Of a stretch of DNA of 64,000 nucleotides, positions 21,841 through 30,476 are shown piece by piece (position 1 is the stretch's first letter; the number at the start of each line of letters is the position of its first letter). The DNA comes from Azospirillum halopraeferens DSM 3675. GTDB lineage: Bacteria; Pseudomonadota; Alphaproteobacteria; Azospirillales; Azospirillaceae. The stretch lies in assembly GCF_000429625.1 (NCBI RefSeq), contig NZ_AUCF01000001.1, forward strand, positions 372,001 through 436,000. Direction: 5' to 3'. The notes under the pieces were generated by a model, which was given only the letters and a program-made list of their open reading frames with translations, had not been told where the DNA came from and did not search any database. A program made the position numbers and the translations under genes.

Positions 21841-22964
21841 GCCGGGCCACCCGCCAGCCCGCGTCTCCGCCGGCGGAGCAGGACCCGTTCGCCCCCCGGC
21901 GCAACCCCGACCTGATCGGGCACGAGGCGGCGGAACACACGCTGCTGGACGCCTGGAACTCCGGCCGGCTGCCGCACGCCTGGCTGATCGGCGGCCCGCC
22001 CGGCATCGGCAAGGCGACGCTGGCCTACCGCTTCGCCCGCTTCGTGCTGGCGCAGGGCGCGGACAGCGCCGGAGCGCCCGGCCTGTTCGGGGAGCCGGAA
22101 CGGCCGGCCTCCCTCGCCGTCGCACCGGAGACACCGGTGTTCCGCCGTGTGGCGTCGGGCGGGCACGCCGACCTGCTGACGGTCGAACGCCAGCGCGACG
22201 AGAAGAAGGGGCGGCTGAAGCGCGACATCGCCGTCGACGACGTGCGCAAGATCGCGCCCTTCCTGCACAAGACGGCGGGCGAGGGGGGATGGCGCGTCGC
22301 CGTGATCGACGGCGCCGACCGTATGAACACCAGCGGCCTCAACGCCATCCTGAAGATCCTGGAGGAGCCCCCGCCGCGCGCCCTGCTGCTGCTGGTCAGC
22401 GAGAACCCCGGCGGCATGCTTCCGACCATCCGGTCGCGTTGCCGCAAGCTGGCACTGCATCCCCTGCCGGAGGCGGCGGTGGTCGATCTGCTGACGCGCT
22501 ACCGGCCGGACCTGGCGGAGGGGGACCGGGCGGCCCTGGCCCGTCTGGCCGAGGGCAGCATCGGCCGCGCCGTGGCGCTCGCCGACGCCGGCGGCCTCGA
22601 CCTCTACCGCGACCTGATGGGGCTGCTGAGCACCCTGCCGACGCTGGACGTGAGCGCTGCCTATGCGTTCGGCGAGAAGCTGACCCGCGGCGCCGACGAC
22701 GGCACCTACGAGACGGCCACGGACCTGCTGGTGTGGTGGCTGGCCCGCTTCGCCCGATCCCTGGCCCGCGGCGCGTTGCCGGACGAGGTGGTGCCCGGCG
22801 AGGCGGCCCTGATGACCCGGCTGGCCGCCGCCCGCGGTCTTGATCGCTGGGTGGAGGTGTGGGAAAAGGTCGGGCGCCAGTTCGCACGCGCCGAATCCGC
22901 CAATCTGGACCGCAAGCAGGTGGTCGTGAATGCCTTGCTGACGCTCGAGGCAGCGGCCACCTGA
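21837..22964 (+). CDS. holB: DNA polymerase III subunit delta'
   Basis: 375 residues. AAA+ type clamp-loader subunit: Walker A-like GGPPGIGKATLAY near residue 50, VIDGADRMNTSGLNAILKIL (Walker B region plus sensor 1) near 157, and EEPPPRALLLLVSE. The GTG start overlaps the tmk stop (GTGA), the usual coupling of this pair. Confidence 0.9.
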   Translation: MSRATRQPASPPAEQDPFAPRRNPDLIGHEAAEHTLLDAWNSGRLPHAWLIGGPPGIGKATLAYRFARFVLAQGADSAGAPGLFGEPERPASLAVAPETPVFRRVASGGHADLLTVERQRDEKKGRLKRDIAVDDVRKIAPFLHKTAGEGGWRVAVIDGADRMNTSGLNAILKILEEPPPRALLLLVSENPGGMLPTIRSRCRKLALHPLPEAAVVDLLTRYRPDLAEGDRAALARLAEGSIGRAVALADAGGLDLYRDLMGLLSTLPTLDVSAAYAFGEKLTRGADDGTYETATDLLVWWLARFARSLARGALPDEVVPGEAALMTRLAAARGLDRWVEVWEKVGRQFARAESANLDRKQVVVNALLTLEAAAT

Positions 22965-23018
22965 ACAGAGCCGGCCTGCCGCCGGCCAGCAGCACCGCAC
23001 CTCGGGAGACAGCCGACC

Positions 23019-24575
23019 ATGGCCGGGTCGAAGACCTACTACCTCACCACGCCCATCTATTACGTCAACGACGTGCCGCACATCGGCCACGCCTACACCA
23101 CGCTGGCCTGCGACGCGCTCGCCCGGTTCATGCGCCTCGACGGCTACGAGGTGAAGTTCCTCACCGGCACCGACGAGCATGGGCAGAAGGTGGAAAAGTC
23201 GGCGCAGGCCGCCGGGGTGGCGCCGCAGGCCTTCACCGACCGGGTGTCGCAGAACTTCCGCGACCTCGTGCGGGTGATGAACTTCTCCAACGACGACTTC
23301 ATCCGCACCACCGAGCCGCGCCATGTGGAGGCCGTGCAGGCCCTGTGGACGCGCCTGCTGGAGAACGGCGCGATCTATCTCGGCGCCTACGCCGGCTGGT
23401 ATTCAGTGCGCGACGAGGCGTTCTACGGCGAGGACGAGCTGACCGACGGGCCCGACGGCCGCAAGATCGCCCCCACGGGGGCCGAGTGCGAATGGGTGGA
23501 GGAGCCGTCCTATTTCTTCCGCCTGTCGGCCTGGCAGGACCGGCTGCTGGCGCATTACGAGGCCCACCCCGACTTCATCCTGCCGCCCGGCCGCCGCAAC
23601 GAGGTGATCTCGTTCGTGAAGAGCGGGCTGAAGGACCTGTCGATCAGCCGCACCGCCTTTTCCTGGGGCATCCCGGTGCCGGGCGACGACAAGCACATCA
23701 TGTACGTCTGGCTCGACGCCCTGACCAACTACATCACCGCGGTGGGATACCCGAACACCGCCGAGGGCAGCGACTACGCCCGCTACTGGCCCGCCGACCT
23801 GCACATGGTGGGCAAGGACATCCTGCGCTTCCACGCCGTCTACTGGCCTGCCTTCCTGATGGCGGCGGGGCTGGAGCCGCCCCGGCGCGTGTTCGCCCAC
23901 GGCTGGTGGACCATCGAAGGGCAGAAGATGTCCAAGTCGCTGGGCAACGTCATCGCGCCGGAGTCGCTGGTCACCACCTACGGGCTGGACCAGACCCGGT
24001 ATTTCCTGCTGCGCGAGGTGGCGTTCGGCAAGGACGGCGACTTCTCCCACGCCGCCATGGTCCAGCGCATCAACAGCGAACTGGCCAACGGGTACGGCAA
24101 CCTGGTGCAGCGGTCCCTGTCGATGATCGGGAAGAACTGCGGCGGTGCGGTGCCCGAACCGCAGCCCTTCACCGCCGCCGACGAGACGCTGCTGGCCGCC
24201 GCCCACGGTCTGCTGGGCGCGGTGCGGGCGGAGATGCGCGAGCAGGCGTTCCACCGCGCGCTGGACGCGATCTGGCGGGTGGTCGATGACGCCAACCGCT
24301 ACATTGACGAACAGGCCCCGTGGGCGCTGAAGAAGACCGATCCGGCCCGCATGGGCACGGTCCTGTACGTGCTGGCCGAGACGATCCGCCATCTGGCGAT
24401 CATGACCCAGCCGGTGATGCCCGAGTCGTCGGCCCGCATCCTGGACCAGTTGGGGCAGGGCGCCGACGCCCGCGGCTTCGACCGTCTGGGCCCGGCCGGG
24501 GCGCTGAAGCCCGGCACGCCGCTGCCGGCACCGCAGGGCGTGTTCCCGCGCTACGTCGAGGAGACCAAGAGCTGA
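23019..24575 (+). CDS. metG: Methionine--tRNA ligase
   Basis: 518 residues, class I synthetase. PIYYVNDVPHIGHAY holds the HIGH motif and GQKMSKSLGNVI the KMSKS motif. It lacks the C-terminal EMAP/Arc1p-type tRNA-binding extension of longer MetRS forms, as is usual for this group. It starts 54 bases after holB with GGGAGA upstream, and its TGA overlaps the tatD ATG by one base. Confidence 0.96.
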   Translation: MAGSKTYYLTTPIYYVNDVPHIGHAYTTLACDALARFMRLDGYEVKFLTGTDEHGQKVEKSAQAAGVAPQAFTDRVSQNFRDLVRVMNFSNDDFIRTTEPRHVEAVQALWTRLLENGAIYLGAYAGWYSVRDEAFYGEDELTDGPDGRKIAPTGAECEWVEEPSYFFRLSAWQDRLLAHYEAHPDFILPPGRRNEVISFVKSGLKDLSISRTAFSWGIPVPGDDKHIMYVWLDALTNYITAVGYPNTAEGSDYARYWPADLHMVGKDILRFHAVYWPAFLMAAGLEPPRRVFAHGWWTIEGQKMSKSLGNVIAPESLVTTYGLDQTRYFLLREVAFGKDGDFSHAAMVQRINSELANGYGNLVQRSLSMIGKNCGGAVPEPQPFTAADETLLAAAHGLLGAVRAEMREQAFHRALDAIWRVVDDANRYIDEQAPWALKKTDPARMGTVLYVLAETIRHLAIMTQPVMPESSARILDQLGQGADARGFDRLGPAGALKPGTPLPAPQGVFPRYVEETKS

Positions 24576-25390
24576 TGGCCGAAGGCGCGATGCTGGTCGA
24601 CAGTCACTGCCACCTGGACTTTCCCGATTTCGCCGACGACCTGGACGAGATCGTGGCGCGCGCCCGGCGGGCCGGGGTGGGGCGCATGGTCACCATCTGC
24701 ACCCACCTGTCCCGCTTCGACCGGGTGCGGGCGATCGCCGAACGGTATGACGACGTGCTCTGTTCCCTCGGCGTCCACCCCCACAACGCCGGGGAGGAAC
24801 TGGACGAGGCGACCGAGGACCGGCTGGTCGCCCTGGCCGCCCACCCCAAGGTGGTCGGGCTGGGCGAAACGGGGCTGGACTATTACTACGACAAGAGCCC
24901 CCGCGAAGCGCAGCGGGAGAGCTTCCGCCGCCACATCCGGGCGGCGCTGCGCACCGGCCTGCCGCTGATCGTTCACACCCGCGACGCCGACGCGGACACC
25001 ATGCGCATCGTGCGGGAGGAGGCCACCGGCAGCGGCCTGAAGGGGTTGCTGCACTGCTTCAGCTCCACCCGGCAACTGGCTGAAGACGCACTGGATTTCG
25101 GCTTCCACATCTCGCTGTCGGGGATCGTCACCTTCAAGAAGTCGGACGAATTGCGGGCGATCGTGGCCGACGTGCCGCTGGACCGCATCCTGGTGGAGAC
25201 CGACGCGCCGTACCTGGCCCCCATGCCGTTCCGCGGCAAACGCAACGAGCCGGCCTATGTGGTCAACACCGCCCGCGTGGTGGCGGAGGTGAAGGGGCTG
25301 GACCCGGCCGAACTGGCGCGGCGGAGCACGGAGAACTTCTTCCGTCTGTTCGACCGCGCGGCGGGCGCCGCGCGCGACGCGGCCGCGTGA
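24575..25390 (+). CDS. tatD: TatD-family metal-dependent hydrolase
   Basis: 271 residues. Metal ligands are visible as DSHCHLDF (near residue 9), the Glu in GLGETGLDYYY, the His in LIVHTRDAD, HCFSS, and the Asp in VETDAPYLAP. TatD proteins are 3'-5' nucleases/phosphodiesterases implicated in DNA repair. It follows metG with overlap, and the next gene starts with a 4-base overlap, so all three are translated as a unit. Confidence 0.9.
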   Translation: MAEGAMLVDSHCHLDFPDFADDLDEIVARARRAGVGRMVTICTHLSRFDRVRAIAERYDDVLCSLGVHPHNAGEELDEATEDRLVALAAHPKVVGLGETGLDYYYDKSPREAQRESFRRHIRAALRTGLPLIVHTRDADADTMRIVREEATGSGLKGLLHCFSSTRQLAEDALDFGFHISLSGIVTFKKSDELRAIVADVPLDRILVETDAPYLAPMPFRGKRNEPAYVVNTARVVAEVKGLDPAELARRSTENFFRLFDRAAGAARDAAA

Positions 25391-26169
25391 CCGCCGTGCG
25401 CGTCACCGTGCTGGGCTGTGGCGGTTCGGCCGGCGTGCCGGTGATCGGCGGCCAGTGGGGCCACTGCGATCCCGCCAACCCCCGCAACCGCCGGCTCCGG
25501 CCGTCGGCGCTGGTGGAGGCGGGCGGGGCGGCCCTGCTGATCGACACCACGCCGGATCTGCGCCAGCAACTGCTGGACGCCGGGGTGCGGCGGCTGGACG
25601 GCGTGCTCTACACCCACCAGCACGCCGACCATTGCCACGGCATCGACGAGTTGCGGGAGATCTGCCGCCTGATGCACGGGGCCATCCCGGCCTACGGCAT
25701 GGCCGCGCATCTGGAGGAGCTGAAGCGGCGCTTCGCCTATTGCTTCGACCCGCTGCCGGCCGGGCACGGGTTCTACCGTCCGGTCCTGGAAGCGGTGCCG
25801 GTGGACGGACCGTTCGCCGTGGCCGGCGTGCCGGTCCTGCCGATCCTGCAGGACCACGGCTACACCCTGACGTACGGCTTCCGCATCGGCGCCTTCGCCT
25901 ATTCCACCGACGTGGTCCGCCTGGATGAGACGGCCTTCGCCGCCCTGGAGGGCATCGACACCTGGATCGTCGATTGCACCCGCGAGGAACCCCACCCGGT
26001 GCACGCCCATCTGGACCTGACGCTGGAATGGATCGCCCGCGTGCGGCCGCGGCAGGCGGTGCTCACCCACATGAACAACAGCCTGGACTACGACTCGCTC
26101 CGCCGCAAGCTGCCGGCGGGCGTCGAACCGGGCTACGACGGCATGGTGCTCGAGGTTCCCGGTCTCTGA
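25387..26169 (+). CDS. MBL-fold hydrolase, PhnP-like cyclic phosphodiesterase
   Basis: 260 residues, GTG start in a GTGA overlap with tatD. The metallo-beta-lactamase motif THQHADHCHG supplies the metal site, with later ligands in YSTDV and THMNNSLDY. The N-terminal LGCGGSAGVPVIGGQWGHC matches the PhnP group that opens ribosyl cyclic phosphates. No phosphonate genes are nearby, so the physiological substrate is open. Last gene of the rlpA-to-MBL run. Confidence 0.83.
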   Translation: MTAVRVTVLGCGGSAGVPVIGGQWGHCDPANPRNRRLRPSALVEAGGAALLIDTTPDLRQQLLDAGVRRLDGVLYTHQHADHCHGIDELREICRLMHGAIPAYGMAAHLEELKRRFAYCFDPLPAGHGFYRPVLEAVPVDGPFAVAGVPVLPILQDHGYTLTYGFRIGAFAYSTDVVRLDETAFAALEGIDTWIVDCTREEPHPVHAHLDLTLEWIARVRPRQAVLTHMNNSLDYDSLRRKLPAGVEPGYDGMVLEVPGL

Positions 26170-27129
26170 TCACCCATCGACGAACAGTCCGATGCGGCCG
26201 GCGATGAACCGTTCCGCCGCGGCCTCCGCCGCTTCGGTGGCGTACTTCGGGGCCAGCTTGAACACATCCCGATAAACCTTTGCCGTCGCGTCGATGGCGG
26301 CGGGCAGGGCGTTGCGCACGGCGGTGTGGACCGCTTGCGGCAGGACCGCGAGGTCATCGCCCGGGGAGCGGAAGACCTCCACGGCGCGCCGGCGGCGGGC
26401 GGCGGCGCGTTCCGCGGGAAGAGAATGGGGCGCCTCCAGCAGCGTGCTGGGCACCAGGGTCGCCTGCAGGGCGTCCATGCGGAACTGGCGTTCGTAGGCG
26501 ATGCGGATCGCGCCGCGCTCGGCCAGGGCCGGCTCGATGACCGGGTCGATCAGACCGGCGATCCGGCGCCATTCGGGACGGTCGAACAGCAGGGCAGGGG
26601 CGTCGGTGCAGACGTCCGGCCGGCTGTCGCGCACCCCGCCCCAGAACGCCCCGAACGCCTCGAACGCCGCCTGCCCGTGCCGGGTCAGCAGAAAGCACGG
26701 CACGTCCAGGTCGGTCGTCGACAGCACATGGCGCAGGAAGAACAGCACGGTCGCCGTCGACCCGCCGGCAATGTCGCCGAGGTTGCGGATCTCCTCCATG
26801 AGGTACCGATCGTCGGGCAGCCCGCCGTCCAGGATCTCCGCCACCAGCCGGCGGTTCTCGGCAAGGGTTTCCGGCGACCGCCGGTCGATCACCTCGGTCC
26901 CCGGCACCGGTGCGGCGCCGATGTGATAGAGGTAAACCCGCCAGGCCTTGGCCGCGGGATCATCGTACCGTTCCAGCTCCTGCGCCGCCGCCTCGGGTGT
27001 CCGCTCGATGGCCGCCACGGCCGCGGTCACCGCACCGCGATCCGCCGACGCCGGTGCCGCCGCCGTGATGAGAAGCGCCGGCACCAGGGCCAGGACACGG
27101 GCGAAACGCTGTGCAACGGACTGCCGCAT
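26170..27129 (-). CDS. Exported protein of unknown function
   Basis: 319 residues with a signal peptide ending near residue 26 (ALLITAAAPASA). The rest looks mostly helical, with two Cys (CFLLTRH and DVCTDAP) that could form a disulphide. I do not recognise the family. The ATG at 27129 places the signal peptide correctly; a further-upstream start was rejected. Converges with the PhnP-like gene with no gap. Upstream, 27200-27290 is strikingly AT-rich for this genome and may hold its promoter. Confidence 0.65.
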   Translation of the reverse strand: MRQSVAQRFARVLALVPALLITAAAPASADRGAVTAAVAAIERTPEAAAQELERYDDPAAKAWRVYLYHIGAAPVPGTEVIDRRSPETLAENRRLVAEILDGGLPDDRYLMEEIRNLGDIAGGSTATVLFFLRHVLSTTDLDVPCFLLTRHGQAAFEAFGAFWGGVRDSRPDVCTDAPALLFDRPEWRRIAGLIDPVIEPALAERGAIRIAYERQFRMDALQATLVPSTLLEAPHSLPAERAAARRRRAVEVFRSPGDDLAVLPQAVHTAVRNALPAAIDATAKVYRDVFKLAPKYATEAAEAAAERFIAGRIGLFVDG

Positions 27130-27291
27130 GGAGGTATCGTCATCGGATTGCCGGACCGGGCGCGCACCATAATGGATCCGGGCCGAACACCGCCAGAGCC
27201 GCCCTGCTCCGGGCATGCGCTTATTTTCCATAATGTCGATTATCTGATTTTTTGCTGTAAGCGGCTGAATTCAAGATTGAAGTGCGCCGCC

Positions 27292-27319
27292 GGGGCCGGT
27301 GTCGTCTGCTACCGGCCCC
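27292..27319 (-). terminator. Hairpin after tyrS
   Basis: GGGGCCGGT and ACCGGCCCC pair perfectly (9 bases) around a 10-base loop, 14 bases after the tyrS stop. No T tract follows directly; the AT-rich stretch begins about 15 bases later. Confidence 0.5.
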
Positions 27320-27333
27320 GAACCGCTCCTTTG

Positions 27334-28632
27334 TCAGGTGTCCGACCGCGCCGGAGTGTCCACTGTCACCCGGACCAGCGCATGGCGCTTGCGGCCGGCG
27401 GACAGGCGGGCCGAGCCGTCGGCACTCAGGTCGGCCGTGGTGAGCACGGCGGCTTCACCGGTGACCACGGCGCCGTTCAGCCGGGCACCGGCATCGCGGA
27501 TCAAGCGGCGCGCGTCCCCCCTGGACGCGGCGAACTGCGCCTGCACCAGCAGATCGACCACGGGAATGCCGACGGATGGGTCTCCGGCGACCGTAATCGT
27601 CGGCAGCCCGTCGGGCGCCGTCGCGGAGGTGAAGGTCCGGCGGGCGGTTTCGGCCGCCCGTTCGGCGTGGTCGTCGCCGTGGCAGAGGCGGGTGGCTTCC
27701 GTGGCCAGGATCACTTTCGCCTCGTTGATCCCCGCACCGTCGGCGCGCTCCAGGCTCTCGATGTCGGCCAGGGGCAGTTCGGTGAAGAGGCGCAGGAAAC
27801 GGCCGACATCGGCATCATCGGTGTTGCGCCAGAACTGCCAGAATTCATAGGGGGACAGCTTGTCGGCGTTCAGCCACACGGCGCCCGAGGCGGTCTTCCC
27901 CATCTTGGCGCCCGACGCCGTGGTCAGCAGCGGCGTGGTCAACCCGAACAGGTCCCTGCCCTCCGTGCGCCGTCCCAGGTCGATGCCGTTGACGATGTTG
28001 CCCCATTGGTCGGACCCGCCCATCTGCAACGTGCAGCCGTACCGGCGCGCCAGTTCGACGAAATCGAACCCCTGGAGAATCATGTAGTTGAACTCCAGGA
28101 ACGACAGCGGCTGCTCCCGCTCCAGCCGCAGCCGGACGGAGTCGAATCCCAGCATGCGGTTGACGGTGAAGTGGCGCCCCACGTCCCGCAGCAGGTCGAT
28201 GTACCGCAATCCGTCCAGCCAGTCGGCGTTGTCGACCATGACCGCATCGGTCGGCCCCTTGCCGAACGTCAGGTATCTCGCGAAGACCGAACGGATGCCG
28301 GCGGCGTTGGCGGCGATGCGCTCGTCGTCCAGCATGGGCCGGCTGGCGTCGCGGAAGCTGGGATCACCGATCCGCGTCGTCCCGCCACCGATCAGCACGA
28401 TCGGCTTATGGCCCGTGCGCTGGAGCCAGCGCAGCGCCATGATGGAGACGAGATGGCCGACGTGCAGGCTGTCCGCCGTCGCGTCGAACCCGACGTAGGC
28501 GGTGACCGGACCGCGGGCCAGTCCCGCGTCCAACGCCTCGGGATCGCTGCACTGGTTGAGGAAGCCGCGCTCGGCCAGCGTCCGCAGGAAGGCGGAACGG
28601 TGCGGCCGGCTCGGGGGAACGGGATGCATCAT
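27334..28632 (-). CDS. tyrS: Tyrosine--tRNA ligase
   Basis: 432-residue class I synthetase. The HIGH variant is in [10 protein letters not shown] (near residue 54). The KMSKS equivalent is KMGKT (AKMGKTASG, near 241). GGSDQWGN and a C-terminal S4-like RNA-binding domain (about 360-425, [19 protein letters not shown]) are present. Two ATG codons in tandem (28632 and 28629) can serve as start. GGAGA 12 bases upstream lies inside a hairpin (28642-28673), so translation may be controlled by RNA structure; see the leader upstream. Confidence 0.95.
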   Translation of the reverse strand: MMHPVPPSRPHRSAFLRTLAERGFLNQCSDPEALDAGLARGPVTAYVGFDATADSLHVGHLVSIMALRWLQRTGHKPIVLIGGGTTRIGDPSFRDASRPMLDDERIAANAAGIRSVFARYLTFGKGPTDAVMVDNADWLDGLRYIDLLRDVGRHFTVNRMLGFDSVRLRLEREQPLSFLEFNYMILQGFDFVELARRYGCTLQMGGSDQWGNIVNGIDLGRRTEGRDLFGLTTPLLTTASGAKMGKTASGAVWLNADKLSPYEFWQFWRNTDDADVGRFLRLFTELPLADIESLERADGAGINEAKVILATEATRLCHGDDHAERAAETARRTFTSATAPDGLPTITVAGDPSVGIPVVDLLVQAQFAASRGDARRLIRDAGARLNGAVVTGEAAVLTTADLSADGSARLSAGRKRHALVRVTVDTPARSDT

Positions 28633-28641
28633 GATGGCACG

Positions 28642-28712
28642 GATCTCCGGGAAAGTGCCACGTCCCGGAGGTCTGCCGTCACCACGCGCCGCCGGTCCGC
28701 GGCGGCATGGTG
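28642..28712 (-). promoter_or_regulatory. Candidate tyrS leader RNA hairpins
   Basis: Two hairpins lie between the small Tyr-containing reading frame and tyrS. The first (28712-28680) has CACCA/TGGTG and GCCGCC/GGCGGC stems. The second (28673-28642) pairs GACCTCCGGGA with TCCCGGAGATC at 10 of 11 positions, burying the tyrS GGAG ribosome binding site under an ACCTCC. The first hairpin's GACCGGCGG can pair with CCTCCGG instead, so the two folds may be alternatives. No T tract follows, which points to control of translation rather than termination. Confidence 0.5.
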
Positions 28713-28718
28713 TTCAGG

Positions 28719-28790
28719 TCAAAGCCGAACGACGCCGCCCCTGAAGGACAGCGCATAATAGGCGCAGGCGGTGCTGGCTCGCTCGGTCAT
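28719..28790 (-). CDS. Candidate leader peptide with tandem Tyr codons
   Basis: 23-codon frame beginning MTERASTACAYYALSF, with two adjacent TAT codons at positions 11-12 and a Phe at 16, ending 6 bases before the hairpin region of tyrS. A promoter-like pair upstream (28797-28825) would start transcription at the A of its ATG, making a leaderless message, as is known for trpL in Sinorhizobium. Charged-tRNA-Tyr shortage could stall ribosomes here and alter folding ahead of tyrS. This is inferred; no homologue is claimed. Confidence 0.5.
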   Translation of the reverse strand: MTERASTACAYYALSFRGGVVRL

Positions 28791-28796
28791 GGCCGG

Positions 28797-28825
28797 ACCC
28801 TAGGCAGGACCGCCCCCCGGGTCAA
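28797..28825 (-). promoter_or_regulatory. Candidate promoter for the tyrS leader
   Basis: TTGACC (28825-28820), a 17-base spacer and TAGGGT (28802-28797, a weak -10). The spacing to the small frame puts the transcription start at its ATG. The -35 box overlaps the stop codon of the upstream Nudix gene. Confidence 0.4.
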
Positions 28826-29436
28826 GCCCCTTCGCGCCCGCCACCCGCCGATGCCCCGGCGCCGCGGGCGAGCGCGTCGGCCAGGTCCGGGTTCAGGGCG
28901 GCGCCCAGGGCCGCCACCTGCGACGCGATGGCGAAATCGCCCGCCGCCACGGCGGCCAGCAGCTCGCCGCGGGTCATCGTCTCCACCCGCATCTCCTCCA
29001 GGTCGCCGGAGTCCGGCTCGGCGACGGTGCGGCAGCCGCGGGCCAGGAACAGGTGGCAGAGGTTGCCGCGCAGGTTGCCCATGGTGGCGTAGGCGCCGAG
29101 GTCGGTCCACGCTTCCGCCTCGCAGCCCGTCTCCTCCAGCAGTTCGCGGCGGGCGCACGCCAGCGGTGTCTCACCCGCGTCCAGGGTGCCGGCGGGAAAG
29201 TTCACGTTCACCCGGCGCGCGCCGTGCTTGTACTGGCGCAGCACGACGAACCGGCCGTCGGCGGTCTCCGGCACGATGATGACGAACGCCGGCGCGTCGA
29301 CCTGGTGGAACTCGACGCGGCGGCCGTCCGGCAGCTCCAGCGCCTCCACCCGGATCTTCAGCCAGGGCTCGTGGGTGTAGACGTCGCGGCTGTGCAGCAC
29401 CGTCCATGGCTCCAGGGTCTTGCGCTCGCCGGTCAT
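28822..29436 (-). CDS. Nudix hydrolase (second, ADP-ribose pyrophosphatase-like)
   Basis: 204 residues with a full Nudix box, GTLDAGETPLACARRE then LLEETGC. The N-terminal region (HSRDVYTHEPWLKIRVE) and FVVLRQYKHGARRV match small-nucleotide-sugar Nudix enzymes. It shares little with the Nudix protein at 6.9-7.5 kb beyond the box. It starts 18 bases after map on the same strand; the exact substrate cannot be read from the sequence. Confidence 0.8.
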   Translation of the reverse strand: MTGERKTLEPWTVLHSRDVYTHEPWLKIRVEALELPDGRRVEFHQVDAPAFVIIVPETADGRFVVLRQYKHGARRVNVNFPAGTLDAGETPLACARRELLEETGCEAEAWTDLGAYATMGNLRGNLCHLFLARGCRTVAEPDSGDLEEMRVETMTRGELLAAVAAGDFAIASQVAALGAALNPDLADALARGAGASAGGGREGA

Positions 29437-29454
29437 GGGGTCGCCCCTCCCCTC

Positions 29455-30309
29455 TCATTCATAGGGCGGCCGGGTGAAGCCGGCCGGCGACAGGGTGAAG
29501 ATCTCGCAGCCGTCCTCGGTGATGCCCACCTGGTGTTCGAACTGGGCCGACAGGGAGCGGTCGCGGGTCACCGTGGTCCAGCCGTCGGACAGGATCTTCA
29601 CGTCCCGCTTGCCAGCGTTCAGCATCGGTTCGATGGTGAAGACCATGCCGGGAACCAGCAGCGTCCCCTGCCCCGGCTTGCCGAAATGGTCGACGTGCGG
29701 GGCATCGTGGAAGACCCGGCCGATGCCGTGCCCGCCGAACTCCCGCACCACGGTGAACCGGTTGGCCTCGGCCAGGGTCTGGATGGCATGGCCGACGTCG
29801 CCCAGGTGGTTGCCGGGCTTCGCCTGCGCGATGCCCGCCATCATCGCGTCGTAGGTCAGCTCCACCAGCTTGCGGGCCCGCACGCCGATGCCGTCGCCGA
29901 CGTAGAACATGCGGCTGGTGTCGCCGTACCAGCCGTCGAGGATCACGGTGACGTCGATGTTGACGATGTCGCCCCGGGCCAGGCGCTTGTCGTCGCTGGG
30001 GATGCCATGGTTGACCACGTGGTTCGGCGAGATGCAGCTCGCCGCCGGATAGCCCTTGTAGCCCACCGTCGCGGGAATGGCGCCGTGGTCGCGCATGAAG
30101 CCTTCGATCAGCCGGTCGAGGTGGCCGGTGGCCACGCCGGGGACCACGTGGGGCGTGATGTAGTCCAGGGTTTCCGCCGCCAGACGCCCGGCCCGGCGCA
30201 GGCCGGCGAAATCGTCGGCGGTGTACAGCGGGATGGGCCGCCCCTCATGGTCGGTGGTGACCGCGCGCTCGCCGCCCGCGGTGATGGTCGTCGCCTCTTG
30301 CTTCATCAT
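29455..30309 (-). CDS. map: Methionine aminopeptidase, type I
   Basis: 284 residues. The five metal ligands are visible in order: two Asp in NIDVTVILDGWYGDTS, His in GGHGIGRVFH, Glu in TIEPML and Glu in FEHQVGIT. A His in NHVVNHGIP is the usual proton donor. The N-terminal ~27 residues are extra relative to E. coli Map. Two ATGs in tandem at 30309 and 30306. Removes initiator Met from new proteins. It is divergent from radA. Confidence 0.93.
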   Translation of the reverse strand: MMKQEATTITAGGERAVTTDHEGRPIPLYTADDFAGLRRAGRLAAETLDYITPHVVPGVATGHLDRLIEGFMRDHGAIPATVGYKGYPAASCISPNHVVNHGIPSDDKRLARGDIVNIDVTVILDGWYGDTSRMFYVGDGIGVRARKLVELTYDAMMAGIAQAKPGNHLGDVGHAIQTLAEANRFTVVREFGGHGIGRVFHDAPHVDHFGKPGQGTLLVPGMVFTIEPMLNAGKRDVKILSDGWTTVTRDRSLSAQFEHQVGITEDGCEIFTLSPAGFTRPPYE

Positions 30310-30476
30310 CCGTGCCCTTTCGTTCGGGCGTCACCTTGGTCAATCCGCGACGTCCGGGCAAGCCGCTTTCGCCCTATCCTTCCGCGCAGGGCCGTCACCC
30401 ATAGGAGTCAGGGGGGTGGCATGCTATATGAGCGTCGCGCGACCCGTTCCGTTCCCCGAAGAGATAGCGTCCGGCA

